This document shows, one piece after another, positions 27,549 through 42,471 of a stretch of DNA of 64,000 bases. The notes beneath the pieces are model-generated. The model worked only from the letters and a program-made list of their open reading frames with translations, was not told the origin of the DNA and did not search any database. The stretch's first letter is position 1. Every line of letters starts with the position of its first letter. Source of the stretch: Parvibaculum sp046297875 (lineage in GTDB: Bacteria; Pseudomonadota; Alphaproteobacteria; Parvibaculales; Parvibaculaceae); NCBI RefSeq assembly GCF_046297875.1, contig NZ_JBKBHD010000001.1:1364001-1428000 (forward strand), given 5' to 3'. Made by a program: the position numbers and the translations under genes.

Positions 27549-28160
27549 ATGAGGCAGGGGCAAAATAACTCCAAGCGCTCTCGCGGGCGTGGCCGCAAGC
27601 CGCAACATTCGGCAAACCGCGCCTATGACAGCAATGGTCCCGATGTGAAGATCCGCGGCAATGCGGCGCATATCTGCGAAAAATATCAACAGCTCGCGCG
27701 CGACGCGATTTCGGCCGGCGACCGCGTCACGGCCGAGAACTACTATCAGCATGCCGAGCATTACTATCGCCTGCTCATGGCGACGCAGCTGGGCCAGGAC
27801 GGCCAGCAGCGCCAGCAGAGCAGCCTCGGTTATCGCCCGGACGAGGACGAGGAAAGCGAAACGGATTTCGCGCCTGACGGTCCGCAGCCGCGTCTGTCGG
27901 GTCAGCCTTGGCACCAGCAGAATGGCAACGGGCAAAACGGTGGCGGGCAGAACGGCAATGACCAGTTCGGCGGTGGTCAGGGGAATGCCCGTGACGACGA
28001 TGCCTCCGCTTCGGATGACGAGAACGAGGAAACAGCCGAAGCCTCTGCCGATGGTGAGCAGGGTGAGGCGCAGCCTCGCCGCCGCAACAATCGCCGCCGC
28101 CGCCCGCGCAGCGAGGGGCCGCGTGCCGAGGGTGCGCCCGCCGAGACGAGCGCCGACTGA
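27549..28160 (+). CDS. DUF4167 domain protein, probable RNA-binding low-complexity protein
   Basis: A 203-residue alphaproteobacterial family protein. It starts with a basic patch (NNSKRSRGRGRKP), then the conserved DUF4167 core at about residues 20-85 (VKIRGNAAHICEKYQQLARDAISAGDRVTAENYYQHAEHYYR read in parts). The tail is disordered: Asn/Gly/Gln-rich, then acidic, then an Arg-rich block (RRRNNRRRRPRSEGPR). The composition resembles RNA-binding or ribosome-associated proteins, but the function is not established. Confidence 0.9.
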   Translation: MRQGQNNSKRSRGRGRKPQHSANRAYDSNGPDVKIRGNAAHICEKYQQLARDAISAGDRVTAENYYQHAEHYYRLLMATQLGQDGQQRQQSSLGYRPDEDEESETDFAPDGPQPRLSGQPWHQQNGNGQNGGGQNGNDQFGGGQGNARDDDASASDDENEETAEASADGEQGEAQPRRRNNRRRRPRSEGPRAEGAPAETSAD

Positions 28161-28166
28161 ACGCTC

Positions 28167-28934
28167 TCAGTCTTCGAACGTGATCTTGTCGCCGGGCCGT
28201 AATACGCCCGGCGATTTCACGATGGCATAGAGGCCGAGATCGGTGTGGTTCCAGTGGCGCATGAGCGTCTTCGGGATTTCCATGTCGCGTGTGCCCGTGT
28301 CCGGGTCGACATTCGTTGCCGCGCAGCGCTCCGTCTTGTGGACGCCCTGAAACGACACCTCCCCGATGCGGAAGCGTTTTCCCACCCAGTCATGATCCTC
28401 GAAAGGCGCGAGCCCTTCGAGATAGACATTGCCGCGGAAGCGCAGCGGGTGGATATGGGCGCCCATCTTCTCCTCCAGCGCGCGCACGCTGCCCATGTTG
28501 ATGAAGGAGACGAGCTTCGCGGGCGCATCCGAATGCGAGAAGCCGGGCGCATGGACTACGCGCGGCGCCCCCCTCAGCTCCGCCGCCATGTAATCCGCCA
28601 TGAAGTCTTCCAGCGCCTTTCGGCCCTCCGCGCTCATCAGATCGGCGGCGAGCACTTCCTTCCCGTCCAGCGCAATATGGAGCGTCGTGTCCTCATCCAT
28701 GAAGCGGGTCTTGAGCCTTGCGAGGCGTTCGTCCCGCATCAGCATGAGGAACTTGATCTTGGGGAAATGCTTCGGCGCCGCCGGGTCGAAATCATGTTTG
28801 CCATTTTCGATGGCAAAGGCCCGGTCATGCGGGAAGGTGCCGCCTGCCTCGAGCCGGACTTCCGCCAGGGCTTCCGGGGAGAGCCCCTTGACCGGATATC
28901 GGTAGAGGCCGACGATCCTTGCGCTATCTCCCAT
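28167..28934 (-). CDS. MOSC domain protein (molybdenum-cofactor sulfurase-like)
   Basis: About 255 residues. An N-terminal MOSC_N beta-barrel (GLYRYPVKGLSPEALAEVRL) is followed by the MOSC domain, with the conserved Cys in KTERCAATNVDPDTG; the PVKG and CxATxVDPxTG signatures are clear. Such proteins handle sulfur or molybdenum cofactor, as in YiiM, YcbX and mARC relatives. I chose ATG 28934 because an AGGAAGG lies 6 bases ahead; ATG 28940 is an alternative. It converges with the DUF4167 gene and is divergent from clpB. Confidence 0.88.
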   Translation of the reverse strand: MGDSARIVGLYRYPVKGLSPEALAEVRLEAGGTFPHDRAFAIENGKHDFDPAAPKHFPKIKFLMLMRDERLARLKTRFMDEDTTLHIALDGKEVLAADLMSAEGRKALEDFMADYMAAELRGAPRVVHAPGFSHSDAPAKLVSFINMGSVRALEEKMGAHIHPLRFRGNVYLEGLAPFEDHDWVGKRFRIGEVSFQGVHKTERCAATNVDPDTGTRDMEIPKTLMRHWNHTDLGLYAIVKSPGVLRPGDKITFED

Positions 28935-29128
28935 AGGCATCCTTCCTGGTTCATGATTTCGGCAGATTTCTGCGGCAAACTGTCTGGAGATTGCCCCTTG
29001 TGTGACTATCAGGCAACACCAATATCTGCCAGAGGCCAATGCCTTGAATAGGGTTGGCCGGAATGCAGAGGCGTTCATGACGGCGCGGCCAGGCCGGCTG
29101 TCCAGAAGCGTGCTTGAAAGGAAGACAG

Positions 29129-31783
<2,655 letters not shown>

Positions 31784-31807
31784 GCGGCGCATACAGCCCA
31801 AAAAGAA

Positions 31808-31834
31808 AAGGCCGCCCCGATGGGCGGCCTTTTT
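31808..31834 (+). terminator. Bidirectional terminator between clpB and the M23 peptidase gene
   Basis: A perfect 10-bp stem (AAGGCCGCCC / GGGCGGCCTT) with a CGAT loop. Five T residues end the plus-strand arm and an A-rich run precedes it, so the minus-strand transcript also gains a U tract. It sits between two converging genes. Confidence 0.88.
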
Positions 31835-31852
31835 GTTTGGATGTTTGGGCGT

Positions 31853-33550
31853 TCAGTTCGCGCCGCTGCCGCCCGTTCCGGCCTGGGCGACCCTCGTCGC
31901 GGTCGGGGCTTCCGCCATTTGCGTCGCGAGCGTTTCGCGCTGCGCCTTGAAGGCGGCGAGTTCGCGGCCTTCCAGCTTGCGGCCGGTCGGCACCTTGAGG
32001 GCGAGCGGGTTCATCTTCTTGCCGTTCACATGCACTTCGTAGTGGAGATGCGGGCCGGTGGAGCGGCCGGTGGTGCCGACATAGCCGATCACCTGGCCCT
32101 GGCGAACGCGCGTCCCGGCCTTGATGCCGCGGGCGAAGCCGTTGAGATGGGCATAGGCCGTCTCATAGCCATTGGCGTGGCGGATCAGGACATAATTGCC
32201 GTAGCTGCCGAAATAGTTGGCGCGCTGCACGGTGCCGTCGCCGGCTGCATAGATCGGCGTGCCGCGCGGGGCGGCGAAGTCCACGCCCGCATGCAGGCGC
32301 GAATAGCCGAGGATCGGATGCTTGCGCATGCCGTAGCCCGACGAAAGACGCGCACCGTCGATCGGCGTCTTCATCAGGAACTTCTTCATGCTCTGGCCGT
32401 TTTCGTCGAAATAGTCCCACTCGCCATTGCCGGGGTCGAAGCGCCAGAGCTTGTGCACCTTGCCGCCGACAGTGAGCGAGGCGAAGTGCACGTCGCCTTC
32501 CTTCACGGGGCGGTTCGACTGGTCGAACTTGCGGCTGAAATAGACCTCGAACTTGTCGCCCGGCTGGATTTCGCGCTGGAAGTCGACGCTGTAGGAATAC
32601 ATGCGGATCATCTCGGCGATGATCTGCACGGGAACGCCGGCGCGCTCGCCATCGAGGAACAGCGAATTGTCGATCTGTCCTGCGGCGCGCACGAAACCTT
32701 CAGTGAATTCGTGCATGGTCTCGCGGCCTTCGAAGGAACCGTCGCCGTTGCGGGTCACTTCGATGAGGCGCTCAAGGTCCGGTTCGAGGGAAAGGCTGGC
32801 GAGATACTTAGCCGGTGTGCCGCTTTCCCCATCGGCCAGGGCGTCCGGCTGCTCGATGAAAGTCAGCGCGATTTCCTGGCCTGCGCGAAGCTTGCGCGGG
32901 CTGTAATGCGTCGTCAGTGCTGCAACTGCATGGTAGGAGTCGATCCGGTCGATGCCGGCTTTCTGCAGCACTTCCATCAGCGTCTGGCCGCTTTCAAGCG
33001 TGACGCGATGTTCGACGGGCTGGGGCTCGGCCAGAATTGCGGCGGCTTCCTCAGCGAGGCGTTCTTCCGTCAGCGGATCGAAAAGACCGGGATCGGCAAG
33101 CGAGGCCGTACGCAGATCGGCGGTGTCCTCGCGGGCATCGTCGAGTTCGACGACGATGGAAGGCGAAACGGTATCGTCCGTAGCCGGACGGGATTGAGCG
33201 GCGGCGATCGCGATTGCCGCGCCGGTGGTGCTCGATGCGACCACGCGGGGTGCGCGCTCCGCCGTCAGCGATGCGGTCGCGACACCATCATAGGGGGCGA
33301 CAAGCGCGGCGATGCCGGTGCCGACCAGTCCGAGCGACAAAACGCCGAGCACGGCCGAAGCCGCGATCCAGCGCGACTGGCCGAGCGCAAGGCGGCTCGC
33401 GGAACCATAGAGTTTCAGGGAAAGCTTGGCGGTGCGGCGCAGGCGGCGCCAGAAGGGTTCGCTCGCAGGCAGGGAATTGGCGTCTGCGAAGCGCTCGGCG
33501 TCTTTATTCACGTGGGTCCCCGTGTCGTACAAGTCGCTGCCCCCCGGCAT
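31853..33550 (-). CDS. M23 family metallopeptidase (LytM/peptidoglycan endopeptidase type)
   Basis: About 565 residues. A basic cytoplasmic N-terminus precedes one transmembrane helix (WIAASAVLGVLSLGLVGTGI), so the rest is periplasmic. An OapA/LysM-like region (VTLESGQTLMEVLQKAGI) comes next, and the C-terminal peptidase domain has the zinc ligands His and Asp in RLHAGVDFAAPRGTP and the HxH in GRSTGPHLHYEVHVNG. It probably cleaves peptidoglycan cross-bridges during growth or division. The start is uncertain; 33550 (MPGGSDLYDTG) is chosen because the segment further upstream has no family resemblance. Confidence 0.9.
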   Translation of the reverse strand: MPGGSDLYDTGTHVNKDAERFADANSLPASEPFWRRLRRTAKLSLKLYGSASRLALGQSRWIAASAVLGVLSLGLVGTGIAALVAPYDGVATASLTAERAPRVVASSTTGAAIAIAAAQSRPATDDTVSPSIVVELDDAREDTADLRTASLADPGLFDPLTEERLAEEAAAILAEPQPVEHRVTLESGQTLMEVLQKAGIDRIDSYHAVAALTTHYSPRKLRAGQEIALTFIEQPDALADGESGTPAKYLASLSLEPDLERLIEVTRNGDGSFEGRETMHEFTEGFVRAAGQIDNSLFLDGERAGVPVQIIAEMIRMYSYSVDFQREIQPGDKFEVYFSRKFDQSNRPVKEGDVHFASLTVGGKVHKLWRFDPGNGEWDYFDENGQSMKKFLMKTPIDGARLSSGYGMRKHPILGYSRLHAGVDFAAPRGTPIYAAGDGTVQRANYFGSYGNYVLIRHANGYETAYAHLNGFARGIKAGTRVRQGQVIGYVGTTGRSTGPHLHYEVHVNGKKMNPLALKVPTGRKLEGRELAAFKAQRETLATQMAEAPTATRVAQAGTGGSGAN

Positions 33551-33992
33551 GATTCTGGCTGGCCTTATCGGTGCTTGCACCAAGTCCTTAAGGCCGGATC
33601 CTCGATCTGCTGCATAAACTGGCGGAATGCCCCACCGCCGAAACAATCTGTAACGTGTCGTGAAATGGAACGATGCCCCGGGCTGTGCGTTACTGTCAAC
33701 GCGCAGATTGTCCAAAACATTGTATTTTCACACATTATCAAGATTTCTACGCCGACTTTCCTTCAGTTTTACGACCGCGTTCCATAACGAAAGGCGAACC
33801 GCGCCGCGAAGTGCTGTGCCATCGCGGGACGAGAGGTTCGAAACGCACTCTCATGCGAGGTGTTCTGCAGGGATCGGGCCGTTTCGCCTCCGAATCTACC
33901 CGCAGAAACGCTGGGGTCCGTACCGGTCAGGACGAGGAAAGAGTCAAGCCCAAATACATGTGATTTTTTTGAAAAAAGCGCGAAAAAGGTGT
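33551..33992. other. Non-coding region upstream of the rRNA promoter
   Basis: A 440-bp gap with no convincing gene. It contains the 5' region of the M23 peptidase gene on the minus strand, and at 33962-33990 an A/T-rich tract (runs of T and A in GATTTTTTTTGAAAAAAG) immediately ahead of the rrn P1 -35 box, which looks like an UP element for the RNA polymerase alpha subunit. Confidence 0.5.
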
Positions 33993-34021
33993 TTGACAGG
34001 CGGTGGGCACCCCCCTATAAA
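33993..34021 (+). promoter_or_regulatory. rRNA operon P1 promoter
   Basis: A perfect sigma-70 type promoter: TTGACA at 33993-33998, a 17-nt spacer and TATAAA at 34016-34021, preceded by an A/T-rich UP-like element. It lies about 450 bp before the 16S gene. The spacer is C-rich close to the -10 box. Confidence 0.88.
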
Positions 34022-34247
34022 CCGCCTCCACGAGGTCACGGCGGCCTTGCTTCTCCGGAAGCGGATCGCTCCCTCAGGTAAGAGAGTTCAAGGGCCTTGC
34101 CCCGATGCTTTCTTTGTGGCCTAGTAAACGATCCTATTATGGATGACAGCAGGCCCCGGACTTCCATTGGAAGCCGAGGTGAAGCTGTCCTTCGGGTCGC
34201 TTACGACCCTTGTGTTTCGGGACGTGTAATGCGTCGTGAAGCTCAAG

Positions 34248-34259
34248 TGCTCTTTGACA
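34248..34259 (+). promoter_or_regulatory. boxA antitermination element in the rrn leader
   Basis: TGCTCTTTGACA matches the boxA core (TGCTCTTTA-like) used by NusB/S10 antitermination complexes, placed about 210 bp before 16S as expected. Confidence 0.75.
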
Positions 34260-34381
34260 TTGTGATTATGAGAAAGAGAAACGTGGACGGCGGTGTCCTC
34301 GCGAGATCGGCCAATCCTTAACGGGATTTGGCGATCGAACAGAACACTGACTGTCTGATGTTTCTACACACATACCCCGTT

Positions 34382-34450
34382 TCCCGGTCCCAAGCCGGGA
34401 TAACGAATGTGAGTGTATTTTGCGTCAGCCTCGCGGTTTTCCCCGCGAGG
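34382..34450 (+). other. Two leader hairpins just upstream of 16S rRNA
   Basis: TCCCGG at 34382-34387 pairs with CCGGGA at 34395-34400, and CCTCGCGG at 34429-34436 pairs perfectly with CCGCGAGG at 34443-34450. They lie between boxA and the mature 16S 5' end and probably guide precursor folding or RNase III processing. Confidence 0.5.
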
Positions 34451-34469
34451 AATACAGTCGGATCAACTC

Positions 34470-35956
<1,487 letters not shown>

Positions 35957-36160
35957 AAGGAAGATCCTTCAAGAGTTCGCTCTTATCGGATCCTCAATAG
36001 ACACGGTGTTGGAGCGAGAGGTAGTCAGCCTCTCCTTGCATCACCAAAAAGACAGAGCGGGATGCCGCCGTCTTCGCTTCTCTTTCTCATCGAGCTCGTC
36101 ACGCTGCAGCATATGGCTGTGGCGTTTCGGGCTTTTGGACGAGCGCACGCTAAACAGCGG

Positions 36161-36237
<77 letters not shown>

Positions 36238-36283
36238 TTATCGGTACGCTGCTCATGCCTCGCGCAAACTGCTCGCGCCTGAC

Positions 36284-36359
36284 GGGGCCGTAGCTCAGTT
36301 GGGAGAGCGCTAGCTTTGCAAGCTTGAGGTCGTCGGTTCGATCCCGTCCGGCTCCACCA
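36284..36359 (+). tRNA. tRNA-Ala (TGC anticodon)
   Basis: 76 nt; the acceptor GGGGCCG pairs with CGGCTCC before ACCA. The anticodon loop TTTGCAA gives TGC. It is the second spacer tRNA of the rrn operon. Confidence 0.97.
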
Positions 36360-36701
36360 GGCGCCGGCGGTTGTTCGACGCGTACTCGTCCAGTCAAGGT
36401 TTCGGAGCGGATCATATCGATCCGTGTCCGGTTCATTTACATCGTGAAGAAGGGATTTACCCGATGCCGGCGTAGCCGGCCGGTCGGACCAGGTGGCATC
36501 TGCCATGAGGAATGATCGGTTTCGCCGGTTGCAGGGGTGCTCTCATGCACATGAGGGTCCTGCAGGGAACTTCGACCCACAGAACTTGTTATCAACTGAA
36601 GTTCTTGGTCGGGTAGATCGAATGATTGTTGGTCTTTTCGTTGTCATCTTCATTGCCGGCCTTCTTCGGAGGGGCGGGAATGAGCAGTGATAATGAGAGT
36701 A
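36360..36701 (+). other. tRNA-Ala to 23S internal transcribed spacer
   Basis: 342 bp of transcribed spacer with no gene that I can support. Near its end GAGAGTAATCAAG (36696 onwards) is complementary to the sequence right after 23S (CTTGATTACTCTC at about 39434-39446), giving the usual processing stem that loops out 23S. Confidence 0.7.
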
Positions 36702-39438
<2,737 letters not shown>

Positions 39439-39543
39439 TACTCTCATTTATCTCTGCTCATTTCCAAGTGAGCATTGCGAGAGACGACGACAGACCAAAA
39501 CAGACAACAATCATTCGAAACCCTGACGATATGTTCTTCGCCG

Positions 39544-39660
39544 GCCTGGTGGTTATAGCGAGGAGCCTACACCCGATCCCATCCCGAACTCGGCCGTTAA
39601 ATTCCTCAGCGCCAATGGTACTATGTCTTAAGGCATGGAAGAGTAGGTCGCTGCCAGGCC
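39544..39660 (+). rRNA. rrf: 5S ribosomal RNA
   Basis: About 117 nt; the terminal stem GCCTGG pairs with CCAGGC. CCCGATCCCATCCCGAACTC is the conserved 5S loop region. It lies about 100 bp after 23S and 129 bp before tRNA-fMet. Confidence 0.95.
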
Positions 39661-39789
39661 TGCCAAGCACATATCGTTCATCCCTTCTTCCGATAGAGCC
39701 GTCTCGCGGCTTCTCCGCACACATCCTGACCCTCTTGTCTCGATCGCGTGTGCGGGCGAGCAAGCGGGGTCTGGCTTTCAAGCTATTGA

Positions 39790-39868
<79 letters not shown>

Positions 39869-39892
39869 TTCCTACGCGTTTCCAAACGCTTG

Positions 39893-39921
39893 AACGCCGC
39901 CCTCTGGGGCGGCGTTTGCGT
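39893..39921 (+). terminator. Terminator after tRNA-fMet, island-borne
   Basis: A 10-bp stem AACGCCGCCC / GGGCGGCGTT with a TCTG loop, then TTTGCGTTT. It lies just inside the island and probably ends rrn transcription in place of the displaced chromosomal terminator (61650-61672). It also lies beyond the stop of the minus-strand PLD gene. Confidence 0.8.
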
Positions 39922-39929
39922 TTGAGCAG

Positions 39930-39966
39930 CCCGTGGAAGCACTGTGGAAGCAAGAGGGAACGAAGT
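39930..39966 (+). repeat. Left-end arm-type repeat
   Basis: Two GTGGAAGCA units 2 nt apart, inside a 37-bp block that recurs with 3 differences at 61422-61458. It lies about 60 bp inside attL. Placement near both island ends suggests binding sites for the integrase N-terminal arm domain. Confidence 0.65.
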
Positions 39967-40026
39967 CCTTCATGTCGCTTCGTAAATCAGCACGGGCCGA
40001 AATGAGTGCAGCATGAGCGGCGCCCC

Positions 40027-42471
40027 TCAAGGGAGGATCCTCTCGCAGGCTGACCGATGTGCCCGCGACAGCGCCTCTGGATCGATGCCAAGCCGATCAG
40101 CGTACTGGATGCTCATTCCGTCCATCACATCGGTGATCGACGCCGCGAGCAGTTCGTCCTTCGAGAGGTGCGTCCTGCGATAGACCTGCTCCATCAAGGG
40201 AAGGATGTGGCGCTGTATCTTGGTGCTTTCGCCTGGTGAGAGCCGTGCGCACAGGCAAGCATGCATACACCAGAAGCAAGTGGCCCAGCATTCGAGCAAG
40301 TCGGCAGGAAGTTGGTCGTGGACGCTGTCGAGCTTCAAGCATCGTATCGCGGGCTTTGACCCGCCGAAGACTTTGAAGATCAGCCGTCCGAGGACGTAGG
40401 GCCAACTGTTGGGATCGCCCTCCACGGGAAGAACCTGCAAGCTTGTCCGATCTTTCGGCTTTTCGCCTGCCTTGTCCGTGCCTCTCCACGAGGCGGCACA
40501 GATGATCATCAGTAGAGCGCGAAGCCGGAGAAAATCGCGGGACGAAAGGCTGCCACTCTCCTGCTTGAGTTCGATGCGCTTGGCGAAGTCCGCGGCCGCC
40601 TTCACAAGCTGATCCTTCGTCGCCTTCGCCCGACGAGCGTTGCGACGCTGCTCTTCCTCGCCTTCGTCCTGAACTGGCCGCGAAGTCGGTCTGGCCGCGA
40701 ACTCCTCCCCTGCCGCCATCGCGGCTTCGGCATTCTGGGTCTCGTCCCCGAGATCGAAGGCAGCCTTCAGGGCGTCCTCGTCGTTCTCATCGACCGGCGT
40801 TACGAGCGAATTCAACCCGACGATCCGGTTCAGAAAGCCGCGGACGATTGAGACGTCGCTGCCGCCGAGGCTGTTGTGCTGAACATGCCCCGATTGGTGT
40901 GGCCGACGACCAGCGATGAAGTCGTCGTAGCTCAGTTGGCGATGCTTCTGGCCGCCTTCATCCGTTTCCTTTCGAGCCTTCGGGATGGAGACGCCTTCGC
41001 CATGCCCGTCGGCATCGCGATCTTCGATATTCTCGAGCAAGTCCTGCACTTCGAGCAAAGCGAGGGTGGCTTCTGTTTCGCCGTCCAGCTGAGCGAGCGC
41101 ATTCTCCGTTTGTCGTGAGTGTGTTTCGCGAATTGCGATCTGCAGCGCATCGACGTGCGTGATGATCCCTGGCGTGAACTCCTGCGGCCCGAACAGTCGT
41201 GCGAAGGCCGGAAGGTCATCGGTTGCCTCAATCTGGAAGCGGATTCTCCGATGATCAGTACCTTCGAGTCGTGTCGGGTTGCTGACCAGCGGCGCGCCGG
41301 AAGCAGCCAGCAATTCGACTTCATATGCCTCGGGTGCGCCGACATGCGTAGCTGGTCGCCAGCTGAGTGTGTCGCCGTGAACCGCGAAAATGCCCGGGTG
41401 ACTCTGCGAGAGGGCGTCGAACGGGATGTCGTCTTCGACGTGCAGCGGCGGCAGCTCCTCAACCTCAAGTCGCCCCTCGGGCGTGAGCACCTTCTCCAGC
41501 CCCAATTCCGAAACAGCCCGACCGGGCGGCAGCTGCCGATATAGGCTTGCCTCGCTGTTGGAGCCCGATGTGTTCCCGGTGCCAAGAGCTGCAACCGTGC
41601 AGTTCGCGCTGCCGATCAAGAGGTGGTCCGCCGTATCGGTCTGCGCGATCAAGGCCTTTGCATGAATGAAGCGACTGCCCCCGAACCCGTCCCGGCGATA
41701 GAGCGTTATGCCGGAAATGCTCCCGGTGGCATCCCGCGGGAACAACCCGGTGTCCGTGTCGATGAGCGCAGCGATTTCCCGTGGGCGGAGCCGCTCAGCC
41801 AGAGCTGACAAGGCTCCGAGCCGCTCATCCCAATAGGGGCTGATCACGATTAGGCGCTTCACTTCGCCGTCGATCTCGCGGGCGAAGCGGGTGCCTATGC
41901 CCTCGGCTGAGTTTGACAGTAGGAGCGCAGCCCGTGTTCCATCGCAAAGCTCGATAGGTCCCTCGGCAGATGCTGCAGAACGCAACCAGGCAGCGCGGGC
42001 GAGCATCCACTCGAACTGCGTCGGAAGCATCGGGTCAGCCGGATCGATAAGGCTGGAGAGGTAGCGATAGGCTTGAGCGATCAGACGCTGCGCGCCATCA
42101 TCTTCAACTCCGGAGGTGAGAAGCGTGACGAGTTCGAGATTTCCAGCGAGACCTGCTGCCGTCAGGTTGGCAGACCCGATAAACAGGCGACCACCGTGAC
42201 GTCCGATCTGCAAGAACAGCTTTGGGTGGAAAAGGCCCGCAACTTGGGCTCCAGAGGCGGTGTAGAGTCTTCCCGCTTGCCTCGGCAGCGGCGAGGCTCC
42301 GCCAAGAGCATGAGTCAGCATGCGCGCGTCAGCGAGGACCATGTTGTTGCGGCAGCCTGCACCGCGAATGCGTGGCAATACGATGCTCTCGTAAGCATCG
42401 AAATCGATACCGAAGGTCGTGGCGATGCTGCTATGATAGCCCTTGTCGGCGAAGCGTTCGTACAGCCTCAT
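40027..42471 (-). CDS. Phospholipase D-like protein with two HxK...GSxN motifs (pair partner B)
   Basis: An 814-residue protein. The first PLD-like half-site has HPK (82-84) and GSANLT (99-104); the second has HAK (270-272) and GSANCT (287-292). The two halves would form one active site, as in PLD-superfamily nucleases and helicase-linked PLDs. Residues 330-814 carry no domain that I recognise; one part is charged and probably disordered (about 490-520 and 590-640), and the end is helical. There is no helicase motif. Its ATG overlaps the stop of the upstream 532-aa gene (ATGA), so the two are translationally coupled and probably work together. A DNA nuclease role in phage defence is inferred from the fold and the island context. 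Confidence 0.75.
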   Translation of the reverse strand: MRLYERFADKGYHSSIATTFGIDFDAYESIVLPRIRGAGCRNNMVLADARMLTHALGGASPLPRQAGRLYTASGAQVAGLFHPKLFLQIGRHGGRLFIGSANLTAAGLAGNLELVTLLTSGVEDDGAQRLIAQAYRYLSSLIDPADPMLPTQFEWMLARAAWLRSAASAEGPIELCDGTRAALLLSNSAEGIGTRFAREIDGEVKRLIVISPYWDERLGALSALAERLRPREIAALIDTDTGLFPRDATGSISGITLYRRDGFGGSRFIHAKALIAQTDTADHLLIGSANCTVAALGTGNTSGSNSEASLYRQLPPGRAVSELGLEKVLTPEGRLEVEELPPLHVEDDIPFDALSQSHPGIFAVHGDTLSWRPATHVGAPEAYEVELLAASGAPLVSNPTRLEGTDHRRIRFQIEATDDLPAFARLFGPQEFTPGIITHVDALQIAIRETHSRQTENALAQLDGETEATLALLEVQDLLENIEDRDADGHGEGVSIPKARKETDEGGQKHRQLSYDDFIAGRRPHQSGHVQHNSLGGSDVSIVRGFLNRIVGLNSLVTPVDENDEDALKAAFDLGDETQNAEAAMAAGEEFAARPTSRPVQDEGEEEQRRNARRAKATKDQLVKAAADFAKRIELKQESGSLSSRDFLRLRALLMIICAASWRGTDKAGEKPKDRTSLQVLPVEGDPNSWPYVLGRLIFKVFGGSKPAIRCLKLDSVHDQLPADLLECWATCFWCMHACLCARLSPGESTKIQRHILPLMEQVYRRTHLSKDELLAASITDVMDGMSIQYADRLGIDPEALSRAHRSACERILP

